Assembly (NCBI GenBank): GCA_017960905.1
Contig: JAGCYH010000009.1
Location: 1-64,000, forward strand
DNA: 64,000 bases
From: Bacteroidales bacterium
Lineage (GTDB): Bacteria > Bacteroidota > Bacteroidia > Bacteroidales > Marinilabiliaceae
Direction: 5' to 3'
The translations under genes and the position numbers were made by a program. This document shows, piece by piece, positions 1 to 8,280 of the stretch (within the stretch, counting starts at the first letter, position 1; each line of letters starts with the position of its first letter). Below the pieces are notes generated by a model. It ran no database searches and had not been told where the DNA came from. It saw nothing but the letters and a program-made list of their open reading frames with translations.

Positions 1-1499
1 TCGGTTGCGTCCTGCCACCAAGCGTCGATGCCGTATGGCTTGAGTAGGCGGCTGCTGAAGTTTTCCCAGTAGAATTTTGCCGCATCGTTGTCGAAAAAGT
101 CAATCCACGATGTGTTTTTAATATAGTGCCCTTGCTCGGTGGCCATTTTGCCAACTTCCGAATTCTCATCAATCTTCGACCACACCGAAATCATCAGCCT
201 CGCGCCGATTTTGTGCAAGTCGTCAACAAGTTTTTTCGGGTTCGGATAGAAGGCTTCGTCAAAGCGCATCGCGTTCCAGCCGTAGCGGCCCCAATATTGC
301 CAGTCCTGCACAATCACGTCCATCGGAATCTGGCGGCGGCGGAACTCGCGGGCCGTGCCGACGATTTCTGACTGCGAGTGGAACCGCTCGCGGCAGTGGA
401 TGTAACCCAGAGCCCAGCGCGGCATCAGCGGAGCGGGGCCTGTTGCGGCGCGGTAGGCGGCAATCACGGCGTCGGCCGAGCCGGCAAAAACAGTGTAATC
501 AATGCCGTCGGCCACTGGAGAATTGTATGTGGTTGAATTAGTTACAAGTTGATACCAGACCACCGGACGGTCGTTTCCAGTGAGTTCGGCGGCAAGTGTG
601 TGCGTGCCTTTCTCAAGTTCGACTATTGTGGACGATGTTGGCGGCAACCAAACGTTACGCATTTCCATAACAGTTTGTCCGTCAATCTGTAAATTGTGCC
701 TGCGCGCCATCGACTGCCCAACATCGAGCAGCAGCGCGTAGCGACCGCTTTCGGCAATCTCAACAGTCGCTTCAAAGCGGTTGTTCTCACGGCGCTCGCG
801 GCGGGTGCCTTCGGTTGTCGTTACATCAACTTCAACTGCCTCACTTTCAACGTTTTTCTTTGTCAAAGAAACGCTGTCGGCAGGAATGTTGAAGTTGGTC
901 AGGCCATAATTGTTCCAAAGCAGGCCGTAGCCCTTGCTCGACAGCACAAACGGTATGGAAATCTGCGTGTTAACTTGCGTCAAACGGCGTGGCAACTGGC
1001 GCACGTCAAGGTAGCCGTCCTGAAACTGGCCAAGTCCGTAAAGATGCTCATCGGCTGGCGAATCGAACGTTTCTGTAACATTGAATGTGGCGCGGTCTTG
1101 CACTGAATCGGCCACAACGCTTCGACTTAATTCATTGAGAATCAAATTGCCATCAGCGTCGTAAAAACTGATTCTGGCCGTTGTCTTGTCAATCTTTGCC
1201 GACATCTGCGGAAGCGAGACGACAATGGCTTCGCCATTGTCGTTGGCGCTGATTGGCGCAGACGATTCTGCGCCAACGTAAATCCATTCGGGTAGCGACT
1301 GTTTGTCGGAAGTCTGGAACTTTACGCGCAATGCGTTGTCGCACAGAGGTTTCAGAACAAAAATGCCACTGTCAGTTTCGATGTTGACAACTCCGTTGGC
1401 GACATCAAACGATTTGACTTTTTGCGATTTTGAACACGAAAAAAGAATGCACACCAAAGCAAAGGCGGCTATTCTGAACGAATACAGCATATATCTCAT
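1..1499 (-). CDS. Glycoside hydrolase family 31 lipoprotein, probable alpha-xylosidase (3' end outside window)
   Basis: Reading leftward from the ATG at 1499, an open frame of 499 codons runs off the window edge. The N-terminus has a lipoprotein signal with a lipobox ending at Cys22 (LFSC), so the enzyme is probably anchored to an envelope membrane. A beta-sandwich N-domain is followed by a PA14-like insert (about residues 215-295) of the kind seen in xyloglucan-active GH31 alpha-xylosidases. The TIM barrel begins near residue 340 (PRWALGYIHCRERF). The segment DAWWQDAT at the window edge matches the GH31 nucleophile region, so the acid/base residue and C-terminal sandwich lie outside the window. 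GH31 enzymes hydrolyse alpha-glycosidic bonds; the xylosidase call rests on the insert and the WWQDAT signature. It is transcribed away from umuD. Alpha-glucosidase is the main alternative. Confidence 0.85.
   Translation of the reverse strand, partial: MRYMLYSFRIAAFALVCILFSCSKSQKVKSFDVANGVVNIETDSGIFVLKPLCDNALRVKFQTSDKQSLPEWIYVGAESSAPISANDNGEAIVVSLPQMSAKIDKTTARISFYDADGNLILNELSRSVVADSVQDRATFNVTETFDSPADEHLYGLGQFQDGYLDVRQLPRRLTQVNTQISIPFVLSSKGYGLLWNNYGLTNFNIPADSVSLTKKNVESEAVEVDVTTTEGTRRERRENNRFEATVEIAESGRYALLLDVGQSMARRHNLQIDGQTVMEMRNVWLPPTSSTIVELEKGTHTLAAELTGNDRPVVWYQLVTNSTTYNSPVADGIDYTVFAGSADAVIAAYRAATGPAPLMPRWALGYIHCRERFHSQSEIVGTAREFRRRQIPMDVIVQDWQYWGRYGWNAMRFDEAFYPNPKKLVDDLHKIGARLMISVWSKIDENSEVGKMATEQGHYIKNTSWIDFFDNDAAKFYWENFSSRLLKPYGIDAWWQDAT
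1219..1243. repeat. Perfect intragenic hairpin, 11-bp arms, 3-nt loop
   Basis: Bases 1219-1229 are the exact reverse complement of 1233-1243 with loop TTC, inside the GH31 gene. A second hairpin (1253-1276, 10-bp arms, 4-nt loop) follows 9 bases later. Both belong to the window-wide class of short coding-sequence hairpins described under findings. Confidence 0.9.
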
Positions 1500-1568
1500 T
1501 GTAGTTTTTTCTGACAAAATTAATGTTTTTTTCATTTCTGCAAGAAAAAAAGATGACAATTTCATTTT

Positions 1569-1576
1569 TATCTTTG
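1569..1576 (+). promoter_or_regulatory. -7 promoter element of umuDC
   Basis: TATCTTTG matches the Bacteroidota -7 consensus TAnnTTTG, 21 bases before the umuD ATG at 1598. In-frame ATGs further upstream (1523, 1553) lie before this box, so they would not be on the transcript. No clear -33 TTTG at the usual spacing. Confidence 0.6.
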
Positions 1577-1597
1577 CACAAAGCAAAAACCGTTAAA

Positions 1598-2038
1598 ATG
1601 GCAAATGAAATAGAACTGAACCCGTCGGACACGGGCAGCGAGCTTGAGCTGTCGTATGCCGATGGCGGCATACGGGCCGGATTTCCGAGTCCGGCGCAAG
1701 ATTATGTTGAGTCGGGTATCGACCTCAACCACGAGCTTATACGCCATCCGGCAAGCACGTTTTACGGGCGCGCCATTGGCGACTCGATGATTGAAGCCGG
1801 CATCACCGAAGGCGATATCTTAGTGATTGACAAATCGTTAGAACCACAAAACGGCGACATGGCGGTTTGCTTTATCAATGGCGAATTCACGCTGAAATTC
1901 ATCGAGATTGACGAAGGCAAACTCTTTCTGCAACCAGCCAACAAGGCTTACAGCCGCATCGAAGTTACGCCCGAAAGCCAGTTTCAGATTTGGGGCATCG
2001 TAACTTACACGATAAAAAAACGCAATAAACGCATCTGA
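1598..2038 (+). CDS. umuD: UmuD-like self-cleaving DNA polymerase V accessory protein
   Basis: A 146-residue S24-family protein related to UmuD/LexA. It has the conserved block [12 protein letters not shown], where the family is cut between Ala and Gly (here A27-G28). The catalytic Ser lies in GDSM (S63) and the general-base Lys in NGEFTLK (K100). Length agrees with E. coli UmuD (139 aa). In that system RecA filaments stimulate autocleavage, and UmuD' joins UmuC for error-prone translesion synthesis. The N-terminus lacks a helix-turn-helix, so it is not a LexA repressor. The ATG at 1598 was chosen because it follows the TATCTTTG box. umuC begins 4 bases after the stop, forming a two-gene operon. 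Damage regulation is expected from the family; I could not recognise an operator. Confidence 0.92.
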   Translation: MANEIELNPSDTGSELELSYADGGIRAGFPSPAQDYVESGIDLNHELIRHPASTFYGRAIGDSMIEAGITEGDILVIDKSLEPQNGDMAVCFINGEFTLKFIEIDEGKLFLQPANKAYSRIEVTPESQFQIWGIVTYTIKKRNKRI

Positions 2039-2042
2039 CACA

Positions 2043-3332
2043 ATGTTTTACGGTTTGATGGACTGCAACAACTTCTTCGTTTCGTGCGAGAGAGTGTTCC
2101 GCCCCGACTTGGAGGGGCGGCCTGTTGTGGTGCTGTCGAACAACGACGGCTGCGTGGTTTCACGCAGCGCCGAGGCAAAACAGTTGGGCATACCTATGGG
2201 TATGCCTATGTTTCAACTTCAGCAAAAGTTTGATACTCAGAATATTGTAACGGCATTCTCGTCGAACTACATACTCTACGCCGACATGTCGTCGCGTGTG
2301 ATGTCGATTGCGCGCGACCACTACGGCGAGATTTTCCCCTACTCCATCGATGAGTCGTTTTTCCTGACCAACGGCACGCCCGAGCAACTGCTCGAAGAAG
2401 CCCGGCAGATGGTGAAAACCATCCGCCGAAGCACCGGAATCCCTGTAAGCATCGGCCTCGCGCCAACAAAAACACTGGCCAAAATGGCTTGCCATTTTGC
2501 AAAACGCTACAAAGGCTACAACGGCGCGTGCATAATAGCCAACGACGCTCAGCGGCATAAAGCACTGGAACTCACCGAGATAGGCGAAGTATGGGGCATC
2601 GGGCGACGCACTCTGCCTTTGCTCAAAAGCAAAGGCATCGACACGGCCGCCGTCTTTGCCGCGCTTAGCAAACCCGAAATATCGCGACTGCTGGCGAAAC
2701 CCGGCGTACAGACGTGGGAAGAGCTCAACGGCCACGACTGCATCGCGTTCGACACCACCGACACGCGCAAAAGCATCTGCACTTCGCGGTCGTTTGCCGA
2801 GATGGTGTCGGACTTTGCGCAACTCGAAACGCACGTGGCGAATTTTGCGGCGCATTGCGCCGCAAAACTGCGCCGACAGCACTCTGTAGCCAGTATCGTA
2901 AGCGTTTTCATTGCTTCAAACCGCTTCCGCACCGACCTGCAGCAGTACAGCAACATGGCCTCGTCAACACTTACCGTTGCCGCCTCGAGCACCATCGACA
3001 TTGTAGAAAACGCAGTGAAAGCGCTGCGACACATTTACCGTAAAGACATAATGTACAAAAAGGCAGGCGTCATCGTGGGCGGCATCTGCACCGACAGAGC
3101 GGTGCAGTCGGCCCTGTTCGACTACGACCCGCGACAGCGCGAGCAGCGCGACAAAGTGGCAAAAGTCATCGACCAGATAAACCTTCGCGAAGGCAACGAT
3201 GCCATACATCTGGGCACGCAACTACCTGACAACAAGCAAGAAAGCGCCATTTTCGACCATAACCTGCGCCGCGAACACCTCTCGCCCCGATACACAACAA
3301 ATCTGAGCGAAATAATAAAAGTAAAGATATAA
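2043..3332 (+). CDS. umuC: DNA polymerase V catalytic subunit UmuC (Y-family polymerase)
   Basis: A 429-residue Y-family polymerase. The first catalytic motif is [14 protein letters not shown] near the N-terminus, and the palm carboxylates appear as SIDESFF around residue 100. Helix-hairpin-helix ([15 protein letters not shown]), little-finger and C-terminal UmuC-type (DUF4113) regions follow, and the length matches E. coli UmuC (422 aa). With cleaved UmuD it copies past DNA lesions. It follows umuD by 4 bases and shares its promoter. The gene contains three short perfect hairpins (2187-2206, 2614-2637, 2843-2867). Confidence 0.95.
   Translation: MFYGLMDCNNFFVSCERVFRPDLEGRPVVVLSNNDGCVVSRSAEAKQLGIPMGMPMFQLQQKFDTQNIVTAFSSNYILYADMSSRVMSIARDHYGEIFPYSIDESFFLTNGTPEQLLEEARQMVKTIRRSTGIPVSIGLAPTKTLAKMACHFAKRYKGYNGACIIANDAQRHKALELTEIGEVWGIGRRTLPLLKSKGIDTAAVFAALSKPEISRLLAKPGVQTWEELNGHDCIAFDTTDTRKSICTSRSFAEMVSDFAQLETHVANFAAHCAAKLRRQHSVASIVSVFIASNRFRTDLQQYSNMASSTLTVAASSTIDIVENAVKALRHIYRKDIMYKKAGVIVGGICTDRAVQSALFDYDPRQREQRDKVAKVIDQINLREGNDAIHLGTQLPDNKQESAIFDHNLRREHLSPRYTTNLSEIIKVKI
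2843..2867. repeat. Perfect intragenic hairpin in umuC, 11-bp arms, 3-nt loop
   Basis: TTTTGCGGCGC at 2843-2853 pairs exactly with 2857-2867 across the loop ATT. It sits in the middle of the umuC reading frame, so it is not a transcription terminator for that gene. Confidence 0.9.
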
Positions 3333-3343
3333 GAAAGTTGTGT

Positions 3344-3351
3344 ATATTTGC
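3344..3351 (+). promoter_or_regulatory. -7 promoter element of the MFS permease
   Basis: TATATTTG matches TAnnTTTG 69 bases before the ATG at 3420 and just after the umuC stop. No TTTG box at the expected spacing. Confidence 0.5.
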
Positions 3352-3419
3352 ATTGCGCAAGACGACGCTTTATTTTATATACAACTAATTGAATATCATT
3401 TCTTTATAATAAAAAAAAT

Positions 3420-4700
3420 ATGACGAACGCAAACAAACAGCGCAACACGGTTGTGATTGTAACAATGTATTTCATCCTGATGATGATTTCGTTCATCACC
3501 AACATGGCCTCGCCGCTAGGCAACATCTGGGGCTACAAGTACGAATGGGCAGGCATGATGGGCAACATGATGAATTTCGCGGCCTACCTGGTAATGGGCA
3601 TTCCCGCCGGACGAATGCTGATAAAACTCGGCTACCGGCTTACCGCCCAAATAGGCCTCTTCGTAGGCGCCGTCGGACTGTTCGTCCAATACCTTTCGAG
3701 TATTTTCGGCGACTCAACTGTCGCATTTTCAATGGATTCGGGCGATGTTTGCTGGAATCTGATAATATACCTCATAGGCGCACTCATCAGCGGGTTCAGC
3801 ATGTGCATGCTGAACACCGTTGTGAATCCGACGCTCAAACTATCGGCTGCCGACCCTCGGAAAGCCAATCAGATAATGCAGGCCGGCGCTACGCTCAACT
3901 CGCTCACCGGCACTCTCTCGCCATACCTTGTGGGCGCAATGATTGGCACCGTTTCGAAAGAGACTAGTATGGCCGACGTAACACCACTGCTCTGGATCGG
4001 TATCGGAATCTTCATTCTGGCACTTATTGTAGTGATAATAAGCAAGATGCCCGAACCGCAGGGCGATCTGAGAGAAACAAAATTCGAGCGGTCGCCTTGG
4101 GCGTTCCGCCATTGCACACTGGGCGTCATTGCCATCTTTTTCTATGTCGGAATGGAGATTGGCATTCAGGGCGAAATGAATTTCTACATCACGCGGCTTG
4201 GGTTTGAGAACTCAGCGGCAATAGCTGGCAAATTTGTCGCAGCTTACTGGTTATTAATGCTTTGCGGACGATTTGTCAGCACACTCATAAGCAACAAAGT
4301 ATCACCTCAACGGCAGCTTGCTGCCGTTGCAATTGTGGCCATTGGCTTCCTGCTCATCGCCATCTTCATGCCCGAAGACATCACTATCAGCTTCGCAACT
4401 GGCGATGTACCAACAAAATGCGTGTTCATAACGCTTTGCGGACTTTGCACATCGATAATGTGGGCGTGCATCTACAACCTCGCCACCGAAGGGCTCGGCA
4501 AATACACACCGGCTGCCTCGGGAATATTCATGATGATGGTTGTCGGTGGTGGCATAATGCCTCTTATTCAGGACTATATCGGCCGCACGTTCGACTACAT
4601 TTCATCGTACTGGCTCATCATTGCAATGCTCGTTTACATATTGTTTTACAGCCTTAAAGGCTGTAAAAATGTCAATACCGACATCGACGTAAGCCTCTGA
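3420..4700 (+). CDS. Major facilitator superfamily sugar permease (FHS/FucP-like)
   Basis: A 426-residue integral membrane protein with about 12 hydrophobic segments. The loop after TM2 (GIPAGRMLIKLGYR) resembles the MFS signature, and the second half contains GRFVSTLISNKVSP. Overall it resembles the fucose:H+ symporter (FHS) branch, which carries hexoses and deoxyhexoses with protons across the inner membrane. The substrate cannot be read from sequence. A TATATTTG box lies upstream, and nudC follows after 23 bases, so the two may be co-transcribed. A 12-bp-arm palindrome (4644-4668) lies in the codons of the last membrane helix. Confidence 0.8.
   Translation: MTNANKQRNTVVIVTMYFILMMISFITNMASPLGNIWGYKYEWAGMMGNMMNFAAYLVMGIPAGRMLIKLGYRLTAQIGLFVGAVGLFVQYLSSIFGDSTVAFSMDSGDVCWNLIIYLIGALISGFSMCMLNTVVNPTLKLSAADPRKANQIMQAGATLNSLTGTLSPYLVGAMIGTVSKETSMADVTPLLWIGIGIFILALIVVIISKMPEPQGDLRETKFERSPWAFRHCTLGVIAIFFYVGMEIGIQGEMNFYITRLGFENSAAIAGKFVAAYWLLMLCGRFVSTLISNKVSPQRQLAAVAIVAIGFLLIAIFMPEDITISFATGDVPTKCVFITLCGLCTSIMWACIYNLATEGLGKYTPAASGIFMMMVVGGGIMPLIQDYIGRTFDYISSYWLIIAMLVYILFYSLKGCKNVNTDIDVSL
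4644..4668. repeat. Perfect palindrome in coding sequence, 12-bp arms, 1-nt centre
   Basis: TTTTACAGCCTT at 4644-4655 is the exact reverse complement of 4657-4668 around a single A, in the last transmembrane helix of the MFS gene and about 30 bases before its stop. Confidence 0.92.
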
Positions 4701-4723
4701 TTCAAAACAAATTGACTACTACC

Positions 4724-5506
4724 ATGGCTCTCAACGACAACCCTACCCCGACCAATAACGAATGGTTCGTAGTGTGCAACCGCGAACTCATTCTTCGCAC
4801 CGACAACGAAAAGATGCAGTTTGCCGACATCGAAAAGATTAAGTCGCTGTGCGAGAGCGATATAACTGCTTTTTTTGAAGAAAAAGAAACCGGGATCGGC
4901 GTTTTGAGCCTCAAATCAAAACAAAACTTGCCACAAGGGTACACTGGCAAAGAGTTACGACTGTATTTTGCTGAAAATGACGAAGATACATCGGCAAAAG
5001 CATTTCGGGCGAAAGCATTGGCCGAATGGCGGCAAAGCACAGTGTTTTGTGCCCATTGTGGCACAAAACTCATTAACAGTCAGACGTTTACCGCCATGGA
5101 TTGTCCCGCGTGTCAGCGTCAGTACTTCCCCCGCATCGACCCGTGTGTGATAGTGCTAGTGAGCAAAGGCGACAAGATACTGCTCGCCCGCCACGTGCAA
5201 CGCAACCAGGACATCTACGCCTGCATTGCCGGCTTCGTAGAAGCCGGCGAATCAATAGAGCAAGCCGTGCGCCGCGAGATACTCGAGGAAGTTGGTCTGA
5301 AAGTAAAAAACATAACATACGCAGGCAGTCAGAGCTGGCCGTTCCCGCAGCAGCTAATGCTCGGATTCAGAGCCGAATACGAGAGCGGCGACATCGCGCT
5401 TCAGCGCGATGAGATTGCCGATGCGCAGTGGTTCGACCGCAACGCTTGCCCCGCCTGCCCCAAGCCCGGCTCTCTGGCCCACAAACTCATCTACGGCAAG
5501 TACTGA
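4724..5506 (+). CDS. nudC: NADH pyrophosphatase / NAD-decapping Nudix hydrolase NudC
   Basis: A 260-residue protein with the NudC arrangement. After a variable N-domain there is a four-cysteine zinc ribbon (CAHCGTKL ... CPACQRQYFPR), then a Nudix domain with GFVEAGESIEQAVRREILEEVG, which matches the Nudix box GX5EX7REUXEEXGU. The family signature SQPWPFPxS follows the box, here as SQSWPFPQQ. The enzyme splits NADH into NMNH and AMP and can remove NAD caps from RNA. The ATG at 4724 was preferred over a TTG at 4712. It lies 23 bases after the MFS gene. Confidence 0.92.
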   Translation: MALNDNPTPTNNEWFVVCNRELILRTDNEKMQFADIEKIKSLCESDITAFFEEKETGIGVLSLKSKQNLPQGYTGKELRLYFAENDEDTSAKAFRAKALAEWRQSTVFCAHCGTKLINSQTFTAMDCPACQRQYFPRIDPCVIVLVSKGDKILLARHVQRNQDIYACIAGFVEAGESIEQAVRREILEEVGLKVKNITYAGSQSWPFPQQLMLGFRAEYESGDIALQRDEIADAQWFDRNACPACPKPGSLAHKLIYGKY

Positions 5507-5530
5507 GAGGGAAAGTCAAATGGCTATTAA

Positions 5531-6823
5531 TCAGCTAATAATAGTTCCTGCGGCATATAAAGGATAGTTGGTAAGCCACGATTGCTCCCTGTACTGCGAC
5601 ATGGAAATACGGACTCCATGCAACTGAGGATTATTATCAACAAAAAACTTCAAACTCTTGGCTTGTAAGTTCTCTTCTGCCTTCACTTCTATAGGGAATA
5701 TACGATTGCCATTCTGCACCAGAAAATCTATTTCACCCTGCGAGTTGTCGGCCGACCAATAATATATACGGTTATTGGGCGACAGTCTAAGTTGCTGAAA
5801 CACATATTGTTCGGTCAATGCACCTTTGTAATCGGTGAAAATTGCATTGCCTTCAAGAATTATCGACGGCTGTATATCGCTCATTGTGCTAAGCAGTCCG
5901 ACATCGAGCATAAAAATCTTGAACGCAGAGAAATCCTCATAAGCCGACAATGGCAACTGCCCTTTTTTTGCTCGGTTCACTTTGTAAACCAAGCCAGCAT
6001 CCTTCAACCACTCAATAGCTATTTCAAAATTCTTTGCCCTGGCGCCCTCTTTCAAAAAGCCATATATAAACTTTTTGTTTTCTTTCGACAATTGCCCGCT
6101 AATACTACGCCAAACCATGCGCAAGCGTGGTACTTCGTCGGCGGGGGCATGTTTCGAAAAATCACGTTCATAAGCATCGAGAATTCCTTGTTGTAATCGT
6201 CTAACCATCTGCATATCAGCTTCTTCGGCAAACGAATTGACCACCTCAGGCATTCCGCCGATAACATAATAAAGTCTCAACAACGACTGCAAATCGGCTT
6301 CGAACGACGACAGCAAATCCCAATCGCCTCGACGTATCACGTCAACAAAACGTCCCTTGCCAATAGCTTCAATAAACTCAAGAAACGACAACGGATAAAG
6401 TGTCATGAAATCGACCTTGCCAACAGGGAAGCTGTCGCCTCTATGCGTTGCTATTCCTAAAAGAGAACCCGCAGCTACGACCGGTATTTCAGGTGCGTTC
6501 TCCCGAAAATACTTCAACGCGGTAACGCCACGCTTCACCTCTTGTATCTCATCAAAAATGAGCAGCGTCTCGCTATCAGGTTTTATGCCCGTAGCAAGTT
6601 GTATTTCGAGAAGAATGCGTTGAATATCAAAATCTTTCTCAAACAGATGAACCAGACGCGCATCGCTTTCAAAGTTGATATATACGCTTTTCGCGAACGC
6701 CTCATCGGCAAACTTGCGCATAAGCCACGTTTTACCAACCTGCCTTGCACCCTGCACTATCAGAGGTTTGCGATCTTTTCGGTTTTTCCAATCATACAAT
6801 TCTTTTATCGCGTATCTTTCCAT
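5531..6823 (-). CDS. AAA ATPase with DUF4143 C-terminal domain
   Basis: A 430-residue protein of the AAA_14/DUF4143 family, common in many copies in Bacteroidales and of unknown cellular role. The N-domain has a Walker A motif (VQGARQVGKTWLM) and Walker B (LLIFDEIQE). The C-terminus has GEIDFLVQNG followed by PIEVKA, which resembles a PD-(D/E)xK nuclease core. The ATG at 6823 was chosen because a promoter (TATATTTG, with TTTG 20 bases further up) lies just upstream; an earlier in-frame ATG at 6868 lies upstream of that -7 box. Three tandem 33-bp repeats begin at the -33 box, suggesting specific control. It is convergent with nudC. Confidence 0.88.
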   Translation of the reverse strand: MERYAIKELYDWKNRKDRKPLIVQGARQVGKTWLMRKFADEAFAKSVYINFESDARLVHLFEKDFDIQRILLEIQLATGIKPDSETLLIFDEIQEVKRGVTALKYFRENAPEIPVVAAGSLLGIATHRGDSFPVGKVDFMTLYPLSFLEFIEAIGKGRFVDVIRRGDWDLLSSFEADLQSLLRLYYVIGGMPEVVNSFAEEADMQMVRRLQQGILDAYERDFSKHAPADEVPRLRMVWRSISGQLSKENKKFIYGFLKEGARAKNFEIAIEWLKDAGLVYKVNRAKKGQLPLSAYEDFSAFKIFMLDVGLLSTMSDIQPSIILEGNAIFTDYKGALTEQYVFQQLRLSPNNRIYYWSADNSQGEIDFLVQNGNRIFPIEVKAEENLQAKSLKFFVDNNPQLHGVRISMSQYREQSWLTNYPLYAAGTIIS

Positions 6824-6844
6824 ATTCCAATATTTTAAATCGCA

Positions 6845-6852
6845 CAAATATA
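6845..6852 (-). promoter_or_regulatory. Promoter of the DUF4143 ATPase
   Basis: On the minus strand TATATTTG (6845-6852) follows a TTTG box (6873-6876) by 20 bases, a full match to the Bacteroidota -33/-7 layout. The -33 box overlaps the first unit of a 33-bp repeat array. Confidence 0.75.
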
Positions 6853-6873
6853 TATTGTTTTCGCACAAAAAAC

Positions 6874-6963
6874 AAAAAGTCCGACTAAAAAGTGTATCAG
6901 CAATACAAAAAGTCCGACTAAAAAGTGTATCGACAATACAAAAAGTCCGACTAAAAAGTGTAT
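6874..6963. repeat. Tandem 33-bp repeat, about 2.7 copies, at the ATPase promoter
   Basis: Units begin at 6874, 6907 and 6940. Each starts with the same 24-base core, which itself contains the direct repeat AAAAAGT twice around CCGACTA. The 9-base connectors differ slightly (CAGCAATAC versus CGACAATAC). The array overlaps the -33 box of the leftward ATPase gene, so it could be an operator array, with the 33-bp period putting the sites on one helix face (about three turns). Confidence 0.85.
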
Positions 6964-6976
6964 TTAAGGGTAAAAA
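6960..6976. repeat. 17-bp direct repeat, left copy
   Basis: GTATTTAAGGGTAAAAA occurs here and, identically, at 7870-7886. The two copies bracket the broken DnaB-like gene. The left copy overlaps the end of the 33-bp repeat array. Confidence 0.8.
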
Positions 6977-7004
6977 CTGAACGATATTCGTTGTTTGTTA
7001 ATTT

Positions 7005-7789
7005 TTAAACAACAACCCTCAAATCACCACCGTCGGCAAAGACACACGGCTCTTCGTAACGAAGAGCCACATTGGTGCATCTGCCGTTATTGTTTTTTGC
7101 AACGTTGATTTCGGCGTAATTGGTTAAAGAATTACCTCTGGGATCTTCATTAATATTGTAATAAGCTGGGCGATAAAGCAATAGCACCGTATCGGCGCAG
7201 ACTTCTATCATACTCGATTCGCGCAAATCAGTCAACAATGGTTTGCAGTCCATGCCACGATGCTCAGGCGCGCGCGACAACGCGCTCAGCGCCACCACGG
7301 GAATGTCAAAGTCGCGGCTTATACGCCACAACGCCTTCGCCGCGCAAGCCGACTGACTCAGCGGATCGATATTCTGTCGCCCAGACCGATACCCTGCAAC
7401 GACTCAACATAAACAATATCCACCGCGGCGCCGTTTTTCAACCGTTCTATTTCGCTATGCAAACTGTCGATACTGAGCTGAGGCTCAAGGTAAAAGGCCG
7501 GCGAAGCCGACGTTTTCGGCTGTTTGTAGTACTCGTAAATATGGTTTGTGCGCTCAACCAAATTATTGGTAGTGAGCGACATGAAGAAACACGCCACTTT
7601 GTGTCCCTGCCACGCCTGACGGCATGCCATGGTAAGCACAAACGAGCGGACGCCCATGGCGGGCCGCCCACCCACAACTATCAAGTTCGATTTACAGAAG
7701 CCCCGTATCGCCTCGTCGAGGTTGCCGAACAACGTAGGCACATACGAAACAGCCTCCGTCGGTATTTGTGGAATGAATAGTGGTTTCAT
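7005..7789 (-). pseudogene. Degenerate DnaB-helicase C-terminal-domain paralogue, frameshifted
   Basis: Reading leftward from the ATG at 7789, the product aligns with the C-terminal ATPase domain of the intact DnaB encoded at 57894-59465, without its N-terminal domain. Where DnaB has the Walker A motif GRPAMGKTAF, this copy has GRPAMGVRSF, so the ATP-binding Lys is lost. The first frame stops at 7358. Homology continues in another frame from about 7377 (RQNIDPLSQSA ... DFDIPVVALSALSR) to the stop at 7005, so about one base has been lost near 7375. No -1 slippery heptamer was seen, so programmed shifting is unlikely. An intact promoter precedes it. It may be decaying, or an assembly error could have split a catalytically dead regulator. 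Confidence 0.8.
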
Positions 7790-7860
7790 AGTATTTAGTT
7801 ATTGTATTTTTCTTTGTATAAGCCTATTACCCGCTTATTGGAACAAATAATCAGGCATTG

Positions 7861-7868
7861 CAAAGATA
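7861..7868 (-). promoter_or_regulatory. Promoter of the DnaB-like paralogue
   Basis: TATCTTTG on the minus strand (7861-7868) with TTTG at 7888-7891, spacing 19. The right copy of the 17-bp direct repeat (7870-7886) fills the spacer between the two boxes. Confidence 0.7.
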
Positions 7869-7869
7869 A

Positions 7870-7886
7870 GTATTTAAGGGTAAAAA
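7870..7886. repeat. 17-bp direct repeat, right copy
   Basis: Identical to 6960-6976. Here it lies between the -33 and -7 boxes of the DnaB-like gene. Confidence 0.8.
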
Positions 7887-8248
7887 ACAAACGGGGCTTC
7901 ACCCAGACCAAAGGTATTTTCAATTATCAAAGTGTTCGACGAACTCAACAAGCAAATTTCTACGTTTATCGATACCGACATTAACAAACTAATATTCTGC
8001 ACATTAAGTTATTTTTTAGTAACTTTTGCACTAATTTTTGCGGTTTTGTGGTAACTTTTTGCACTTTGATGCCATTGGGGCGAGCCACAGAACGGTATTT
8101 TTCGGCAAATTTACAAACACCAATGACCGATTTAACCGATATAATTATCTGATATTGCAATCAACTGACAACCAACAGTTTAAACCTTAGCAAAAAAACA
8201 TCCTTCATTTTTATCGAAAATGCCGGTACATTAAATAAATATTTTTTT
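7887..8248. other. AT-rich intergenic region before ispE
   Basis: No gene was recognised. It holds the -33 box of the leftward DnaB-like gene, AT-rich sequence, and two similar TAACTTTTGCAC-like stretches about 30-40 bases apart near 8020 and 8055. AAGTTA...TAACTT forms a weak inverted repeat near 8006-8027. The ispE promoter lies at its right end. Confidence 0.4.
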
Positions 8249-8256
8249 TATATTTG
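8249..8256 (+). promoter_or_regulatory. -7 promoter element of ispE
   Basis: TATATTTG, 24 bases before the ATG at 8281. A TTG codon at 8254 that would lengthen the frame overlaps this box and is therefore not the start. Confidence 0.55.
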
Positions 8257-8280
8257 TGGAGCAATCGAAGAAAAGAAGAG

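Noticed and set aside
1523..1597. Longer N-terminus for UmuD from an ATG at 1523
   Set aside because: The -7 box TATCTTTG at 1569-1576 lies downstream of that ATG, and family homology begins only after 1598.
2160..2882. Long open frame opposite umuC
   Set aside because: No recognisable domain, and the plus-strand frame encodes a clear UmuC.
6874..6963. CRISPR-like array of 33-bp units
   Set aside because: The connectors are only 9 bases and almost identical; no cas genes; it overlaps a promoter.
7005..7789. Programmed -1 frameshift in the DnaB-like gene
   Set aside because: No slippery heptamer near the break, and the ATPase motif is already lost, so decay or assembly error is simpler.
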